Shown piece by piece: positions 24,498-36,165 of a stretch of 64,000 nt of DNA. Origin of the DNA: Sparassis latifolia (Eukaryota > Basidiomycota > Agaricomycetes > Polyporales > Sparassidaceae); assembly GCA_018466975.1 (NCBI GenBank), contig CM031556.1, positions 620,001 to 684,000 on the forward strand. Direction: 5' to 3'. The notes under the pieces are model-generated. The model saw nothing but the letters and a program-made list of their open reading frames with translations. It ran no database searches and was not told where the DNA came from. Position numbers and translations under genes: made by a program. Position 1 is the stretch's first letter. Every line of letters begins with the position of its first letter.

Positions 24498-25945
24498 TCA
24501 CTTTTGCTTGCATGGATGCTCCTCATCGTGACTCTCCTCACCCGAGTCACCGCTGTCCTCGACCTCTTCTGTATTGCGCTTTTTCCCTTTGCTTCCACGC
24601 AACACTCCAGCGTCCTTTCACTTCTTCCAGCCCTGAATTTCTCCGGCCTCGACTTTGCGATCGTACTCCTGCTGCCTCTTAGCCAACTCGTTGGTGCTGA
24701 GATTGATAAAGTGGCAGGTACCAGTGTCCAATGCATTGTTCAAGGTCTGGAGTGGGGGGAGGCTGTTGCTAAGTTCAGATGGATTGACGAACTTGTCGGC
24801 AGTCCAGCCTATGAGGTCGATGCCATGGTGCAGCACAATCTCGCATTCAAAATTGACATAATTCATGATGGCCTTCTTGTTACCAGTAATCTCGACTGCG
24901 GAGCCAAGGATGAAGAAACATGAGATATGAGACCAACTCACGAGAGCTGAATTCATGTACCGAGTAATTTATTGATCTTCGCATAGATCTCTCCCTTCAA
25001 CCACTCGGCACGAGACTTTGATGTGTGTAAGAAAGCTGCATATTTAGCATTGGTCAGCAAGGTAAATTGTACGAACAATAAATGCAAACATACTCATAAA
25101 GTCACAGCCCGCTACTGCGAATGCTTCAGCGAGTGCCCCAATCTTGTCAGGATCCCATCCCTTCTGGACCGCACCACGAAAATATTTGTCTAGTTCAGGG
25201 GAGGTGAAATGCCAGCGAGGTGGCATGGCAAATTCTTCAGTATTGCGCACGATGCAGTAGAACACTTCAACACCAACCCGACACTTCAAACCGAGTAACT
25301 ACGGAAAAAGTTGTTAGTCCACGTAGATTTCCCCTCAATGTAGATGTTACCATGGCATCCATCTTCTTGCAAACACTATTGACGTCCACAGTGCGGCCGC
25401 GCTGGTTCAGGCGCGCACCATGAACTCGTAAGTCCCTTTCTTCTTGAAGCTCTTGCACAAGCTCTGCCCGCTGAGCCTTGGTCAGATTGCGGTACTCCTC
25501 AATGTTCTCTTTCTGGATGTCCAACAAGTTCGAAGGGGAATCAGAGCCTATGAGTCTCCAATTAGTTCATATCTTCTGTAGACAGGCATTGGATGTAGTT
25601 ACTGTCATTCTCTTTCATGGCAATATGATGAGACCAGGCATTGTAGGTATTCGGTTTCCTGGTGGCCTGCATGCTTGCACCACCAGTGAACATAAGATGA
25701 AGGTAGTGAGCCGGTTTCTTCCCGTACTTCTCGGAGAGCTGATTGGAGAATGCAACCGCGCTTTCGTACCACTGCTCCAGTTCAGTACAGAGCTCCATAT
25801 GCTTTGCCATCTTTTGGGCCTCTATGGCTTTGCGTTGGTCGCGAGGTGGGAGAGGAGCATGCCTACGCTTGACAGGCTTGATGAGCTTCACCGACACCGC
25901 AGCTGATGGCCCATACATTACGTTCGACATCGTGAGAGAACCCAT
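24498..25945 (-). CDS. repeat-associated Agaricomycete hypothetical (NTYNAW family)
   Basis: I recognise this as a large hypothetical family common in mushroom genomes near transposons, without a known function. Exons 25945-25603, 25547-25351, 25298-25094, 25035-24961 and 24895-24618 join in phase to 365 aa up to a TGA at 24618. Marks: KPNTYNAWSHH, a charged coiled stretch (EEYRNLTKAQRAELVQELQE), GVEVFYCIVRNTEEFAMPP, WHFTSPELDKYF, AEAFAVAGCDF, GNKKAIMNYVNFECEIVLHH, LIGWTADKFVNPSELSN. The frame stays open for 39 more codons after that TGA, to a stop at 24498, with the basic tail expected of the family (KDAGVLRGSKGKKR). The 24618 TGA is therefore probably a CGA-to-TGA nonsense change close to the end, and the product may be mildly truncated rather than lost. 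Confidence 0.65.
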
Positions 25946-26137
25946 GATGAAGCGTCAACTGCAATAGAAGCTGATGGATGTTGAGATAGCGAGACAATTG
26001 AGTCTGCCAGGCTGAACGCGGTCACCTGCATGTTTTCAACATAACCACAGTCACGTGTAGAAAGACTTGAGAGGGAAAAGTATGTCTAAAAGTATAAGAG
26101 TGTGTTATACAAGAAAAATTCTGCGATGACAATGGGA

Positions 26138-27598
26138 TTACTGAGAGGGAACAGCAACCCAATCTACATCTGCATCTACCATCATGGCTTCAGCAATTTC
26201 CACTGCAAGCTCATCTGAAACCCCCAATTTTGTCTCTACTATTGCCACCCATTGATCGTCGGCGACAGCTCTTTCAATTTCCCAGAGCTCAGCGTGAATG
26301 ACATCTGGAAGGTGATGCTTCCATGTGACAGCAGCCGTGCATATGCCATAGATCTTGATGTGATGATGTGCAATAGGCAACGACGGAGGCAATCCAGACA
26401 CACTACGTGATGCAGACATTGACAGCGACTTCACAGAAGATGCGGTGAGAGTGACAGATGAGACGTTCGAAGAGGTTGATTGAGAGAGTGCATGACTTTG
26501 GGATGGGGCACTTGTCACAGCACAAGCATGGCGGCGAAATGACGCAATTGAAGAAGTGGCAGATGTACCTTTATGTGACACAATTGAATATCCCATGTGT
26601 GACAAGAAGACAAGGAAGTACTTACCTTGTTGAAGCCTGATTATCTCCGCATTCAGTCGGGCGATGTTCGCATCCTTTTCTGACACCTCGTTCTCCAACT
26701 CCGACACACGTCCTCGCAGTGTATTAATCTGGTCAATGTAGTCGAGAATACCACTAGCATTGACCTCCTGGAGACACGCGTCACCTGCTTCGTACTGGTC
26801 TGAGTCCTCGCTCTGTGGTACATCATTTGATGCACCTCCTTGCATGACAGGCGAGCGAGGGCCAGTTTCACGACAGTAGTAATCGATTAGTGTGTCCAGA
26901 GCACCAGGTGGGTGGCCATAGAAAAAATACATTGATCCCCTGACTGGTGGCAGAATGAGGGGGCGACTCACATCACGATGTTGGTGTCGCAAAGGCGGCA
27001 GGGTGTCCAAGTTGAACCCTGCATTATCGGCTGCGCGCTGCCATCGGGCAATGGCAGGCAGGCCCATGCCTTCGATAAACTCTTGCACGATCCGTGCGAT
27101 GGGGTAGGATGTCTCTGGAAGCTCCGTCTGCAGGCCAGGAGAGAAGTAAGTCAATGCCTTAACTTCTTCGGGGATCAACGGTGTGCCTGGTGGTTGTGTA
27201 CCATCAACATGGACCATAATTGTGCTCCCACCCGTAAAATGGTCCCAGGTGGTGAGCTTAACATCTGTCAGAATATGCGGTGCAATAGATCTTGAAAGAC
27301 TCACGATGTCAAATACCAAGCCAGCGAACTGTTCGCAGAACTCCCTTTGCTCCGCAGACTCATGTGTAGACATATGAGCTGTCTTGAAAATTTCATGGAA
27401 ATAGTCTTTCTGCATTCCGTGCTGGCCATCGCTGTGTGCACCTGCTGCAAAGAATGCAAGATCAGCCGCATTGAAGTTCTTCTGATATCTGTTGTAGAGA
27501 TTGTCGCGGCCGAGGTGAGTACGCAGAGAATGAACACCAAGTGGGTTCAGATGACAAGAACCAATGGGAAGAGCCTCAAATTTAGCAGTTGGTGCCAT
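26138..27598 (-). CDS. hypothetical protein with C-terminal coiled coil
   Basis: Not recognised. Exons 27598-26626 and 26568-26138 (57-nt intron with GTAAGT) give 467 aa. Start MAPTAKFEALPIGS. Residues 1-220 look globular (NLYNRYQKNFNAADLAFFAA, REFCEQFAGLVFDIVSLSRS, LTYFSPGLQTELPETSYP). Residues about 290-335 are a heptad-repeat coiled coil (DYIDQINTLRGRVSELEN and onward) ending at the intron. Exon 2 begins serine-rich and ends in an acidic helix (AVEIAEAMMVDADVDW). No break is visible. It lies 192 bp from the 24498-25945 gene and 246 bp from the KDZ gene upstream, all on the minus strand, so it could be a passenger of that KDZ element; this is inference from spacing only. Confidence 0.6.
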   Translation of the reverse strand: MAPTAKFEALPIGSCHLNPLGVHSLRTHLGRDNLYNRYQKNFNAADLAFFAAGAHSDGQHGMQKDYFHEIFKTAHMSTHESAEQREFCEQFAGLVFDIVSLSRSIAPHILTDVKLTTWDHFTGGSTIMVHVDGTQPPGTPLIPEEVKALTYFSPGLQTELPETSYPIARIVQEFIEGMGLPAIARWQRAADNAGFNLDTLPPLRHQHRDVSRPLILPPVRGSMYFFYGHPPGALDTLIDYYCRETGPRSPVMQGGASNDVPQSEDSDQYEAGDACLQEVNASGILDYIDQINTLRGRVSELENEVSEKDANIARLNAEIIRLQQGKYFLVFLSHMGYSIVSHKGTSATSSIASFRRHACAVTSAPSQSHALSQSTSSNVSSVTLTASSVKSLSMSASRSVSGLPPSLPIAHHHIKIYGICTAAVTWKHHLPDVIHAELWEIERAVADDQWVAIVETKLGVSDELAVEIAEAMMVDADVDWVAVPSQ

Positions 27599-27844
27599 CC
27601 CGGAGAATACTGAGTGGTGAGTGAAGTGTTGCGGTGAGGTCAGTCGCGAGATGCGGCAGTACCTGAATCGATCAAGTACTGTAATTGAACTCGCAGTCTT
27701 ATGTGTCCAGCGACTCGACATCAATATTCATGTGCATACCTTGAAATTCATTTTTGTGCACTCTGTTCAGATTAATTCATTTTTGTGCACTCCGTTCAGA
27801 TTCAAAAAAACTTCTTGATATCAAACGAACAAATATACATGCTC

Positions 27845-30800
27845 CTATGTACTCGCGGGCTCTCTACCTAAGTTGTCAAAGAAATCAACCAAATGACTTG
27901 CATCGTGCTCGTTGGAGACCCCCGCAATACCATGATCCTCGCCCACCTCATCCTCGTCCACATTAGCTGCACCACTACCATCCACATAGTGCACCCATGA
28001 TAGAAGGGGAACACCGATAGCTAGTGCATGGTCCCAGCCAATGCGATGGCCATAAATCATGCTCCCTGTGAAGCCAGGCAGCTGCGATGCCTGGTATAGC
28101 TTGTGAACGATCCGCTCATGGAGGCGGTTACGATATTCCCACCGTTTCGAAAGTTCATGAGCAAGGGTGGGATTAGTGATGAGAGAAGTGCTGATTACAC
28201 GATAGTAGTTGATATGCTCGTCCACCATGCTCGTGAACAGGCATGAAATTTCTACATTCAACTGCTTGATCTCCTCGTGCGCATGTTTGTTGTTGAAGTA
28301 GGTATTTATGGCCTGTCGGTGTGCTCGTTGAGCCCACGGAAGCGAGCGGATATCTTGATGAGCATCACGAAGCAAGTCAAACTCAGCTAATGAGACCATG
28401 TTGACGACCTCCGACCAGGTCAAGGTGGCACGTGGGGGAGTGAGTTCAACCACACGTCGGTTGTATTCTGCAAGCACTTTTTTGATGGCTTCAGCTCGAG
28501 TCTTCAATGCCTTTTCAATCTTCTCACGAAGCTTATAGCCTCATTATGCCACAAATATCAATGTTCTGTATGCATTGAGCGAGTAAGTTGAAATGCTTAC
28601 CTACGCCGCTCATACCAAGCTTTGTCAGCTCGAACAATCGCTGTACAATGAGACGCTTGAGAGTATCGAGCGCACACCGATATTGTCATTTAGTCAGCTC
28701 TACTGCCATCCCATCATACTCAGGAGTGCCTGGGAGCCATCAGTCTTCGATGCTGAGTTCCTCCTTGATCAACCGAACTTCTTCATTGATCACCATCCAA
28801 CGGCTATAGGTCATCCTGTAGCAGGTGCGAATCTGTGCGATCTCCTTCTTTTGAATGCCCTTGTGAATGATATAGTAGTCAAGATTGTTGTAATTAATCC
28901 GAGCGGCCTCGGACTTCCGACTGGTAGGAGATCAGATTAAATGATCAGACACATGTCACAAACTCACCCTGCCTCCTGGAGCCGAGCCAATGCTTCTATA
29001 TAGTCGATCTTCTGGGCAACGTCCGGTGGCTCGACCTTGAGATTGTTGAGATATGCTCGCTCCTCCTTCAGATATCATTCATAGTCTTCAGGTCCAGTCT
29101 TCAGTTCCCTAGATAGCACATTGAGGATCCGCATGTCTTCGTCTAGGATTCCGAGTGCCTGCTTATAATTATTGTAAATGAATGTACCTTGTGCTGTAAC
29201 ATATTAGACCTTTATTTCGTACATGAGTTGAGTGCTTACCGGACTCCGTATGCTTCTGCTCATCCCAGAACACAAAATGCTGCTCGACCGCTTGATGCCG
29301 ATGAAAGGAAGATGCGAGGCGAGTGCCCGGGGTGAGCGCATTGGATTCCGAGAAGCAGCATTTGCAGCCCTCGAAATCTTCCTTGCCAACACCCTCCATG
29401 TACAGCGGGTGCCAATTGACCTGGCATCCGCGGTTGTGGCCATGACCGTGGAACGTGGGAACGATGCCCAATAGGTGCATCTCCTTGGCACAGGGACCAA
29501 TAGAGCTATTGTTCAGTGTCTTGCTAAATGTGCACGCTATGTCGTACCCAATCTTGATGTCGGAGCCGTAAACTTCGATCATCTTGTCGACGAGCGCAAG
29601 AGGATATTTCATTCTATCGGAAGTAATCAGCACAATTCCGGAAGATAAGAAGATAAGAGAAATGGACTTACAGTTCACCACTCTGGATCATGTCACATAG
29701 GACCAGTAAATGTCCGTGCCTGCACAAGACAACGAAGATGCCGGTGACCGCAAACAGCACGAACATTTTTTTTTGTGCTTCAGGGCCCGCATTGTGCCAG
29801 CACTCTATGCACACAGCGACAGGTTCCACAGTGCTTGTGCTTTCCTCCTCGATGTTGAGCCAGGCATCGTCATCATCAATCTCCATGGCAGCATCACCGG
29901 GTGCATCAGGTTCTGATGCCGAAGAGGCTGTAGTCGGTGTCAGTCGCTACAGAGATCATGAGTGATGTGAGTCAATTAATTTTTGATCAGATCACTTACC
30001 GGTGGCTTCTATCACAGTACCTCATCCTTGAATATCGACTTCCTCCGGTGAAACCCAGATGTCAGAGCGACCGGTATGGCCATCCTGCCATGCTCTGCCT
30101 GCACGGAAGAGGTCATCGATGAGCTTGAGTGACTGATTACCATCCATGGTTACCAGCAGACTGTATTGAAGAGTCTTCCCATTGGTGAGCTTGTAGAGGC
30201 AGGGGGGACAGATGTTGAGCATGCGTCAGTTGAGCGTGTCCCGCTGCAAGGCCTTGGCAACGAGGGTGTTGACACCATGTAGTATGTCTAGATAGACATC
30301 AAATGCGATGCTGAATTGTTCCGCAAGAGTGCAGCAAAATGGATTCTTCGAGCAGATCAGTAGCCAAAAAGAATAGAGAAGCACGGCTCGTACTCCATGC
30401 AGGTGGCAAAGTGCTTGTACCTGTGCTTGAATGCTCAGGCATGGGCAGACTCAATGAAGTTGACGGTAAGCTTCAAGAACCTTGAAGGAAATGGCAGTCA
30501 TTGGGTAGATGGGGGCAGTTCCGATGTAGCCATGATGAGCGAGTGTAATGTTTGTGCACGCCGTTGGGCCGAAAGGAGTGAAGGTATGTACAGAGGTATC
30601 TAGTGGGAGATGTTCAAAAAAGTGTATAGACAATCATTCATGACTCACCGAAAAAGTCCACTACATACATCTCCCATGATTCTAGATCCGCTCTTTCCTC
30701 CGCTGTCGCCCCCGCATTCGCCTTCCAGGCCATGTAGGCTGTAATGAGGTCAGGCCGCTGCTCTTCCCACTCTCTGGTGCGGACACTGGTGCGGTCGCGG

Positions 30801-31281
30801 CGAGTCTGCATGTCCTTCCATTTCCTATGGGGCTGTTATGTGAGTGCTCATGCATCTGGGACCAAAACTTACCCTTTCACCACATCTTTTAGGAAAATCT
30901 CTCTGCACAGGTCAACCTCACCCCCTGCATTGCTCATGAACATCCCTTCTTGTTCTGGAGGGAGAGGGTACATGGTGCTGTCATCGACCCATTCGTCATC
31001 ACCAGGATTGCTATCCAGAGCATCAGATGACTGGTTGATGTCATGGAGGAGTTGCCTGTCTTCCAAACTAAGGCCTAAACATAGTTATAGCATAGACATA
31101 TAGATATACATTTAACCGATGTACCTGTAATCTGTTCCCGACGCTGTCTTAGTGCCTCTGCCCGCTGTTTTGGACCGTCACTAAGCCGATGGACGGTAGT
31201 AGTAGGCCCCCTTCTGAAGGTGCCGCCGTAGGAGATCTTGACTTTGGAGGAGAGATAACTCCTACTCTTCCTAGATGCCAT
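27845..31281 (-). pseudogene. KDZ transposase, CxC1 type, inactivated
   Basis: Second KDZ transposase, of a different subtype from the one at 18918. Exon 1 (31281-31125) starts MASRKSRSYLSSKVKISYGG; an intron at 31124-31075 leads to LSLEDRQLLHDIN. Then CPSLSIQAQVQALCHLHGV, LVTMDGNQSLK with the first catalytic Asp, GYDIACTFSKTLNNSSIGP with an intact Asp, FHGHGHNRGCQVNWHP, EGVGKEDFEGCKC, SFHRHQAVEQHF, YNNYKQALGILDED, and a long helical C-terminus ending at 27845. Breaks: TGA at 30226-30228 where TGG (Trp) is expected; a frameshift near 30041 in the IFKDEV region; TGA at 29075-29077 and 28686-28688, both where CGA (Arg) fits. The catalytic residues survive, so the death of this copy looks fairly recent. 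Confidence 0.9.
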
Positions 31282-31369
31282 ATGCGCGTGCGGAAGAAAT
31301 GACCAGCAAGCTTCAGTAAAAATGAATGGAGGAGGCAGTAACACAGCAAAGGCACAAGAGAACGAGAAA

Positions 31370-32000
31370 GAAAGTACCGGCAGGACCGCCGCACATCGAC
31401 GACCTGCGGCACAATGAAGGGATGCGCCCAACCCGCAGCAAGCAGGGTGAGTGTGGGGCATGGGAATGTGACTGAGACCACGTGAACATTCAACGCGGCG
31501 ACAGTGTTGCGCCGACGGAAGCCAGAACAGAGGGTGGGGGTAGGAAAGAACCTTTGCCTGGTGAAGAACAGATGAGGGCAGGAACGCTGGGCAGTGGGCG
31601 GGAGAGCGGTAGCACGCGCCATTCAACTGGCACATCCGGAACAGTGAGAGGCCAGCGTCACGCACCGCTCGCACTGTAGGCGGAGCGAGGAAGGCAGCGG
31701 GAGAGAAGCGGCGGGTGAGAGGCAGCGGGCGGACAGCCAATTAGCACGCGTCGGGCAGGGCGGGGAGCACCTTCGAGGGCAGCACGTGGGCGGAGCAAGA
31801 AGCCGAGGCATCGGGATCATACAGACAGGGTGGGAACCGGGTCCCAGCACTGTGGGCAATGCCGAGTGCCGAGGCTCTGCAGTGGGCAGGTTTAAGTCCC
31901 AACGGTCTCCAGCACAGTATCCACGGGCAAGAGGATAAGGGGAGATCAACACTAATAGGAGGGGTCACATGCATTGGACTACCGGTACTAATTAGTGTCT
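31370..32000 (-). repeat. dispersed GC-rich repeat, longest copy
   Basis: On the minus strand it runs from TCCCACGATCAGACACTA (near 31995) through TAATTAGTACCGGTAG and ATTAGTGTTGATCTCC to CTCTCACTGTTCCGGATGTG and beyond. It joins the halves found separately at 10640-10965 and 23650-23975. Its far edge lies just upstream of the KDZ start at 31281. Element type is unknown; no TIR, LTR or coding domain was recognised. Confidence 0.65.
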
Positions 32001-32659
32001 GATCGTGGGATGATCAGGTGTCCATCGCTTTGTATGTAGCGCGCTGACTGCAGAAGAGCCGTGAGGGAAACAATTTTATTTTGGGACAAACAAAATTGTC
32101 CGCGGGAGAGCACACCAAAATGGGTATGCGCCATGCAGTGTTGCATACAAATTTCGACGGGCAGGGGGAAGGTTCTGCGGGGCTTCAAGGGAGCGGAACT
32201 CGGAGGCGCGAAGTCCCAAAAGAGGACAGCCAACGAGATCGACCTGCAGAACCTTCGGAGCTGGGTAAGTTAATGCCCTATAATGTGATTTAGTAATGTC
32301 TAGTACGCTCCTACAATATCTTACTACATAGTTTACTAACTTTTAGCAAGTTGCTCAGTATTCTAATGACCTTACAATAGCCTGGTATACCACCTAGTAT
32401 TTATTTGTAAGGCCTTATAATAGTCTGAAAGGCCATTTATATCAGTTCGTAGGAGTCTTACAACAATCTACAATGTCATCTACTAAATCCTAATACACCG
32501 CCTAGAAACCATGAATAGTCTATTATATTCTCTACTGACTCCTAGTATGTCATATAATAACGTCTAGTAAGCATTCTACAATATTTGACTATACTGAGTA
32601 GTATGAGTTTATAAGAGCCTTACAGTGGTTAACAAATTCATCTACTGACTCTTAATACA

Positions 32660-33030
32660 TAAGAATCTCTACAAAAATGACTCTAGAAACTGTTACAAAT
32701 GTGCCCACAAGAATCACTACAAAAAATGTTACTGACATGTCTATAAGAATCACTACAAAAAATGAGACTAGAAACTGTTACAAATGTGCCTATAGGAATC
32801 AGTACAAAAATGATTCTAGAAACTGTTACAAATGGGACTATAAGAGTCACTACAAAAAATAACACTAGAAACTGCCTATAAGAAGCACTACAAAAAATGA
32901 CCCCAGAAACTAGTACAAGTGTGCCTACAGGAATCACTACAAAAAACGATACTAGAAACTGTTACCAATATGCCTATAGGAATCACGACCAAAAATAGCA
33001 CTAGAAACTGTTACAAATGTACCTATAACA
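32660..33030. repeat. tandem TAGAAACTGTTACAAATG array in E4
   Basis: Repeats of a composite unit, TAGAAACTGTTACAAATGTG plus CCTATAAGAATCACTACAAA plus a short linker, several units long. It keeps a reading frame rich in Tyr, Lys, Asn and Cys by composition only. Other arrays of the unit: 34640-34830, 43840-44830 (longest), 49150-49570 and 55870-56220. Confidence 0.8.
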
Positions 33031-34074
33031 ATACGTTAAAATTATACAAGAAATTGTTATCACATTCTCTACTAACTCCTAGTATGTCACTTGTGAGGAG
33101 TGGACCATTGCTTTGCATGGCAGGAACGATTCCTGAGGTCCTGTGTTCCTGCCTTTTTCTCATCATCTAGTTGTTCTCACATGCATTAATCATTTTGTAT
33201 TACTCCTTAGTAGTTAATTACTTGTGAAGAGTGGACCATTGCATTGCATAGCATGTTGTATTTTTATTCAGTATCTATTTAAAGGTTTCACCATTTATAT
33301 TCCCTCAAAACAGTCACTTTAGGTAAAAATCTACTAAAATTTGATGCTATACTAATAAGTGTAAAGAACTCCAGTCTTTCTTGTTAGTGTATTATTTTTT
33401 GAAGCTCTGAAACTCTGTTTTTATTTCAACTAAATTTATGTAAAAATTCGTTTTATACAGATACTAAAAAGAAATAAAGTATTAGAATCACTTATAATAT
33501 TATTTAGATACTCCGGATATCATTAACAACTGCATTACAATGTTTTAGTATGCTATTTGTGTAATATTTCACTTAAAAATATTTAGTAACAGTTCTGCAA
33601 TAGTCCAGCATGCCATCTATATGTTTATACAAAAATTTATAAGAAAATGCTAGTGCTCTTTAAATAAAAGCGTTATAACGATCTATAATGTTATTCAACA
33701 ACCAGTATATTGCTTAGTAATATATAGTAAGCTTCTCATAATATTATACTCTTGACTTTCTTATAAGATGTCATATAATCATAGTTTATAAAAATCTTAT
33801 AATAGTACATAAGAGTGTGTGACACACTTTATAACAATAATATGTTATGTTATCACACGAGTCTTATATGTCTGCTATGTTGCCTATCAACCTTGTGCCT
33901 ACCATTTAATATTAGTTGATAATCTAGTATAATGTAGATAACAATTTATTTGTCGCTGTCTAATAATAGTCTCATATCTTGCTCAGTATCTCAGAGTAGG
34001 ATTATCTAAAACATGACTTTAAAATGATATTACTCTGTTCTTTTATCAAAACTATATAAGAATATTACTAAAAA

Positions 34075-34600
34075 TTGTTAGTACACCTCTTCTAAAAATG
34101 ACCTTCAAAACTACTTTAAAACGATACAACTATGTTGTTATGCAAAAAGTATACAAAAACATTACTTAAAGGTGACTAGTATGCATTCTAAAAGACTCAG
34201 TTGACAAATGACTTCAAAATGACACTACTATATTATTTTATAAAATCTATATAAAAATATTACTCAAAAGTAATAATTATGCATTCTAAAAGACTCAGCT
34301 GAAAAATGGCTTTAAAATGATATTACTATGTTGTTTTGAAAAAAGTATATAAAAACATTACGGCAAAGTTACTAGTATAAATTCTAAAAGACTCGGCTGA
34401 AAAATGACTTTAAAATGATATTACTATGTTGTTTTACAAAAAGTGTACAAAAATATTCCTAAAAAGTGGCTAGGATGCATTTTAAAAGATTCAGCTGAAA
34501 AATGGCTTCAAAATGATATTACCATGTCATTTTATATATTCTATATAAAAACATGACTAAAAAGTTATTAATATTCATTTTACAAGGATTAAAGAGCCTT
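34075..34600. repeat. tandem array of about 90-bp units in E3
   Basis: Units of the form GCATTCTAAAAGACTCAGCT, GAAAAATGGCTTCAAAATGA, TATTACTATGTTGTTTT and ACATTACTAAAAAG, spaced about 90 bp, several copies. Equivalent arrays occur at 42640-43100 (E5) and 47870-48450 (E2). Confidence 0.75.
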
Positions 34601-36165
34601 ATAGTGGTTTACAAATTCATCTACTGACTCTTCATACATAAGAATTACTACAAAAAATGACTCTAGAAACTGTTACAAACGCGCCTTCAAGAATTACTAC
34701 AAAAAATGTTAACAACGTGCCTATACAAACCACTACAAAAAATGACACTAGAAACTGTTACAAATGTGGCTATAAAAATCACTACAAAGAACAACACTGG
34801 AAACTGTTACAAATGTGCCTGTAACAATATATTATTCTCTACTAACTCCTAGTGTGCCATTTAATAATGTTTAGTAAGCGTCCTACAATGTGCCACTATA
34901 TATTGATAAGTTGTGTGGGTTGATAAGGGCTGTACTATTAAATAGTCTACAAAGTCGCCTACTGACTCTTGGTATATTGTCTAGTAACATTCAGCAAGTC
35001 AATAACACCGTATGACCCTGGCTCCTAATATATCCTATAGTATCAGTTTGTAATGAGCTTACAATAGTCGGAAGTGTTACCTGACATCACTTTGTAAGAA
35101 TCTTCAGTAATCTTCAATAGTCTCTAGTAATCTCTTGTAAGTGTCCTAGTGAACATGTTTATAATGACCCTACAAAGTGAGACATGTCATCTAGTGTCAC
35201 TTTGTAAGATGCTTACAATAGCCTACAAAGCATTGTATTGACTCCTAGTATGTCTAGTAGTATTTAGTAACTTTGCTTCAATGCCTTATTATACCATTTT
35301 TTGAATTCCATTACACCCTCTAGTATTGGTTTGTAAGGCCTTACAATATTCAAATATGCCATCTAGCATGGATTTGTAAGGACTTTACAATGGCTTACAA
35401 CATTGTCTAGTTATTCTACAAGTCCACTATCATCAAAGGGCCATGCCATAATTTTTCTGGTAATTGTGCGATTTTTCTGCATTTTATTCTGCATGTTTAT
35501 CTTCAGCCACAAGCATGTGCATGTCCCATGCCCTGCAGGTCACTTTTCCCGCCATATGGAACGTGACTCGGGTGGCACGTGACACTACCAGCTTCAAGCA
35601 CTTGTTACCACACTTCTAGCCAAACTTGCCAGACTTGTAGTTCTCTCAATTCTGCTCGGATTTGGATAATCCCGGTAGGCATTCTCACCAGCAAGCTGAA
35701 ACTGATGGTGCTACTCTCAAAACATCATGGTCATGTGCTGGAGTGCTCCAATTCAATTTCTCAGTTTTCTCTCATTTCTGCTTGTTTCTTCAATGTGCAC
35801 TGCATGTAAAAAATAAGATGCCCTATCTAACATGTTCATGTTCATTTTAGAGTCATTCTCAATTTTTTCTGACATTTCTACAATTTTTCTGCACTTCACA
35901 CTAAGCATTCTAATCCAAAACTCAGATATCTTAGCCAGTTTGACTCAGATTTACTTGATTTAAGAGAGCATCATGCTCCATTTCCTTCACAAATTTTAAT
36001 GCTACTGCTTTTCATGTGTTGGAATTAGTATGTGCTTTTATAATCTCACTGACTATTAATGCATTGGTTCTCTGTGGCTGCTGTAGCACTTCTGTTGATG
36101 ACTATTTGTGCAAGTTGCGTTGGTTTTGACTACAATCACTTTGAAAGACCGACTGTATGCAAGGT

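Noticed and set aside
27100..27300. HVDG in the 26138-27598 protein as the HxD iron site of a TET/JBP oxygenase, which can ride on KDZ elements
   Set aside because: No second histidine/arginine box of the oxygenase fold follows at the right distance, and the surrounding sequence does not resemble the family.
32660..33050. Regularly repeated units resembling a CRISPR array
   Set aside because: Units are contiguous, diverged and have no unique spacers; the DNA is eukaryotic and the array lies inside a Helitron copy.
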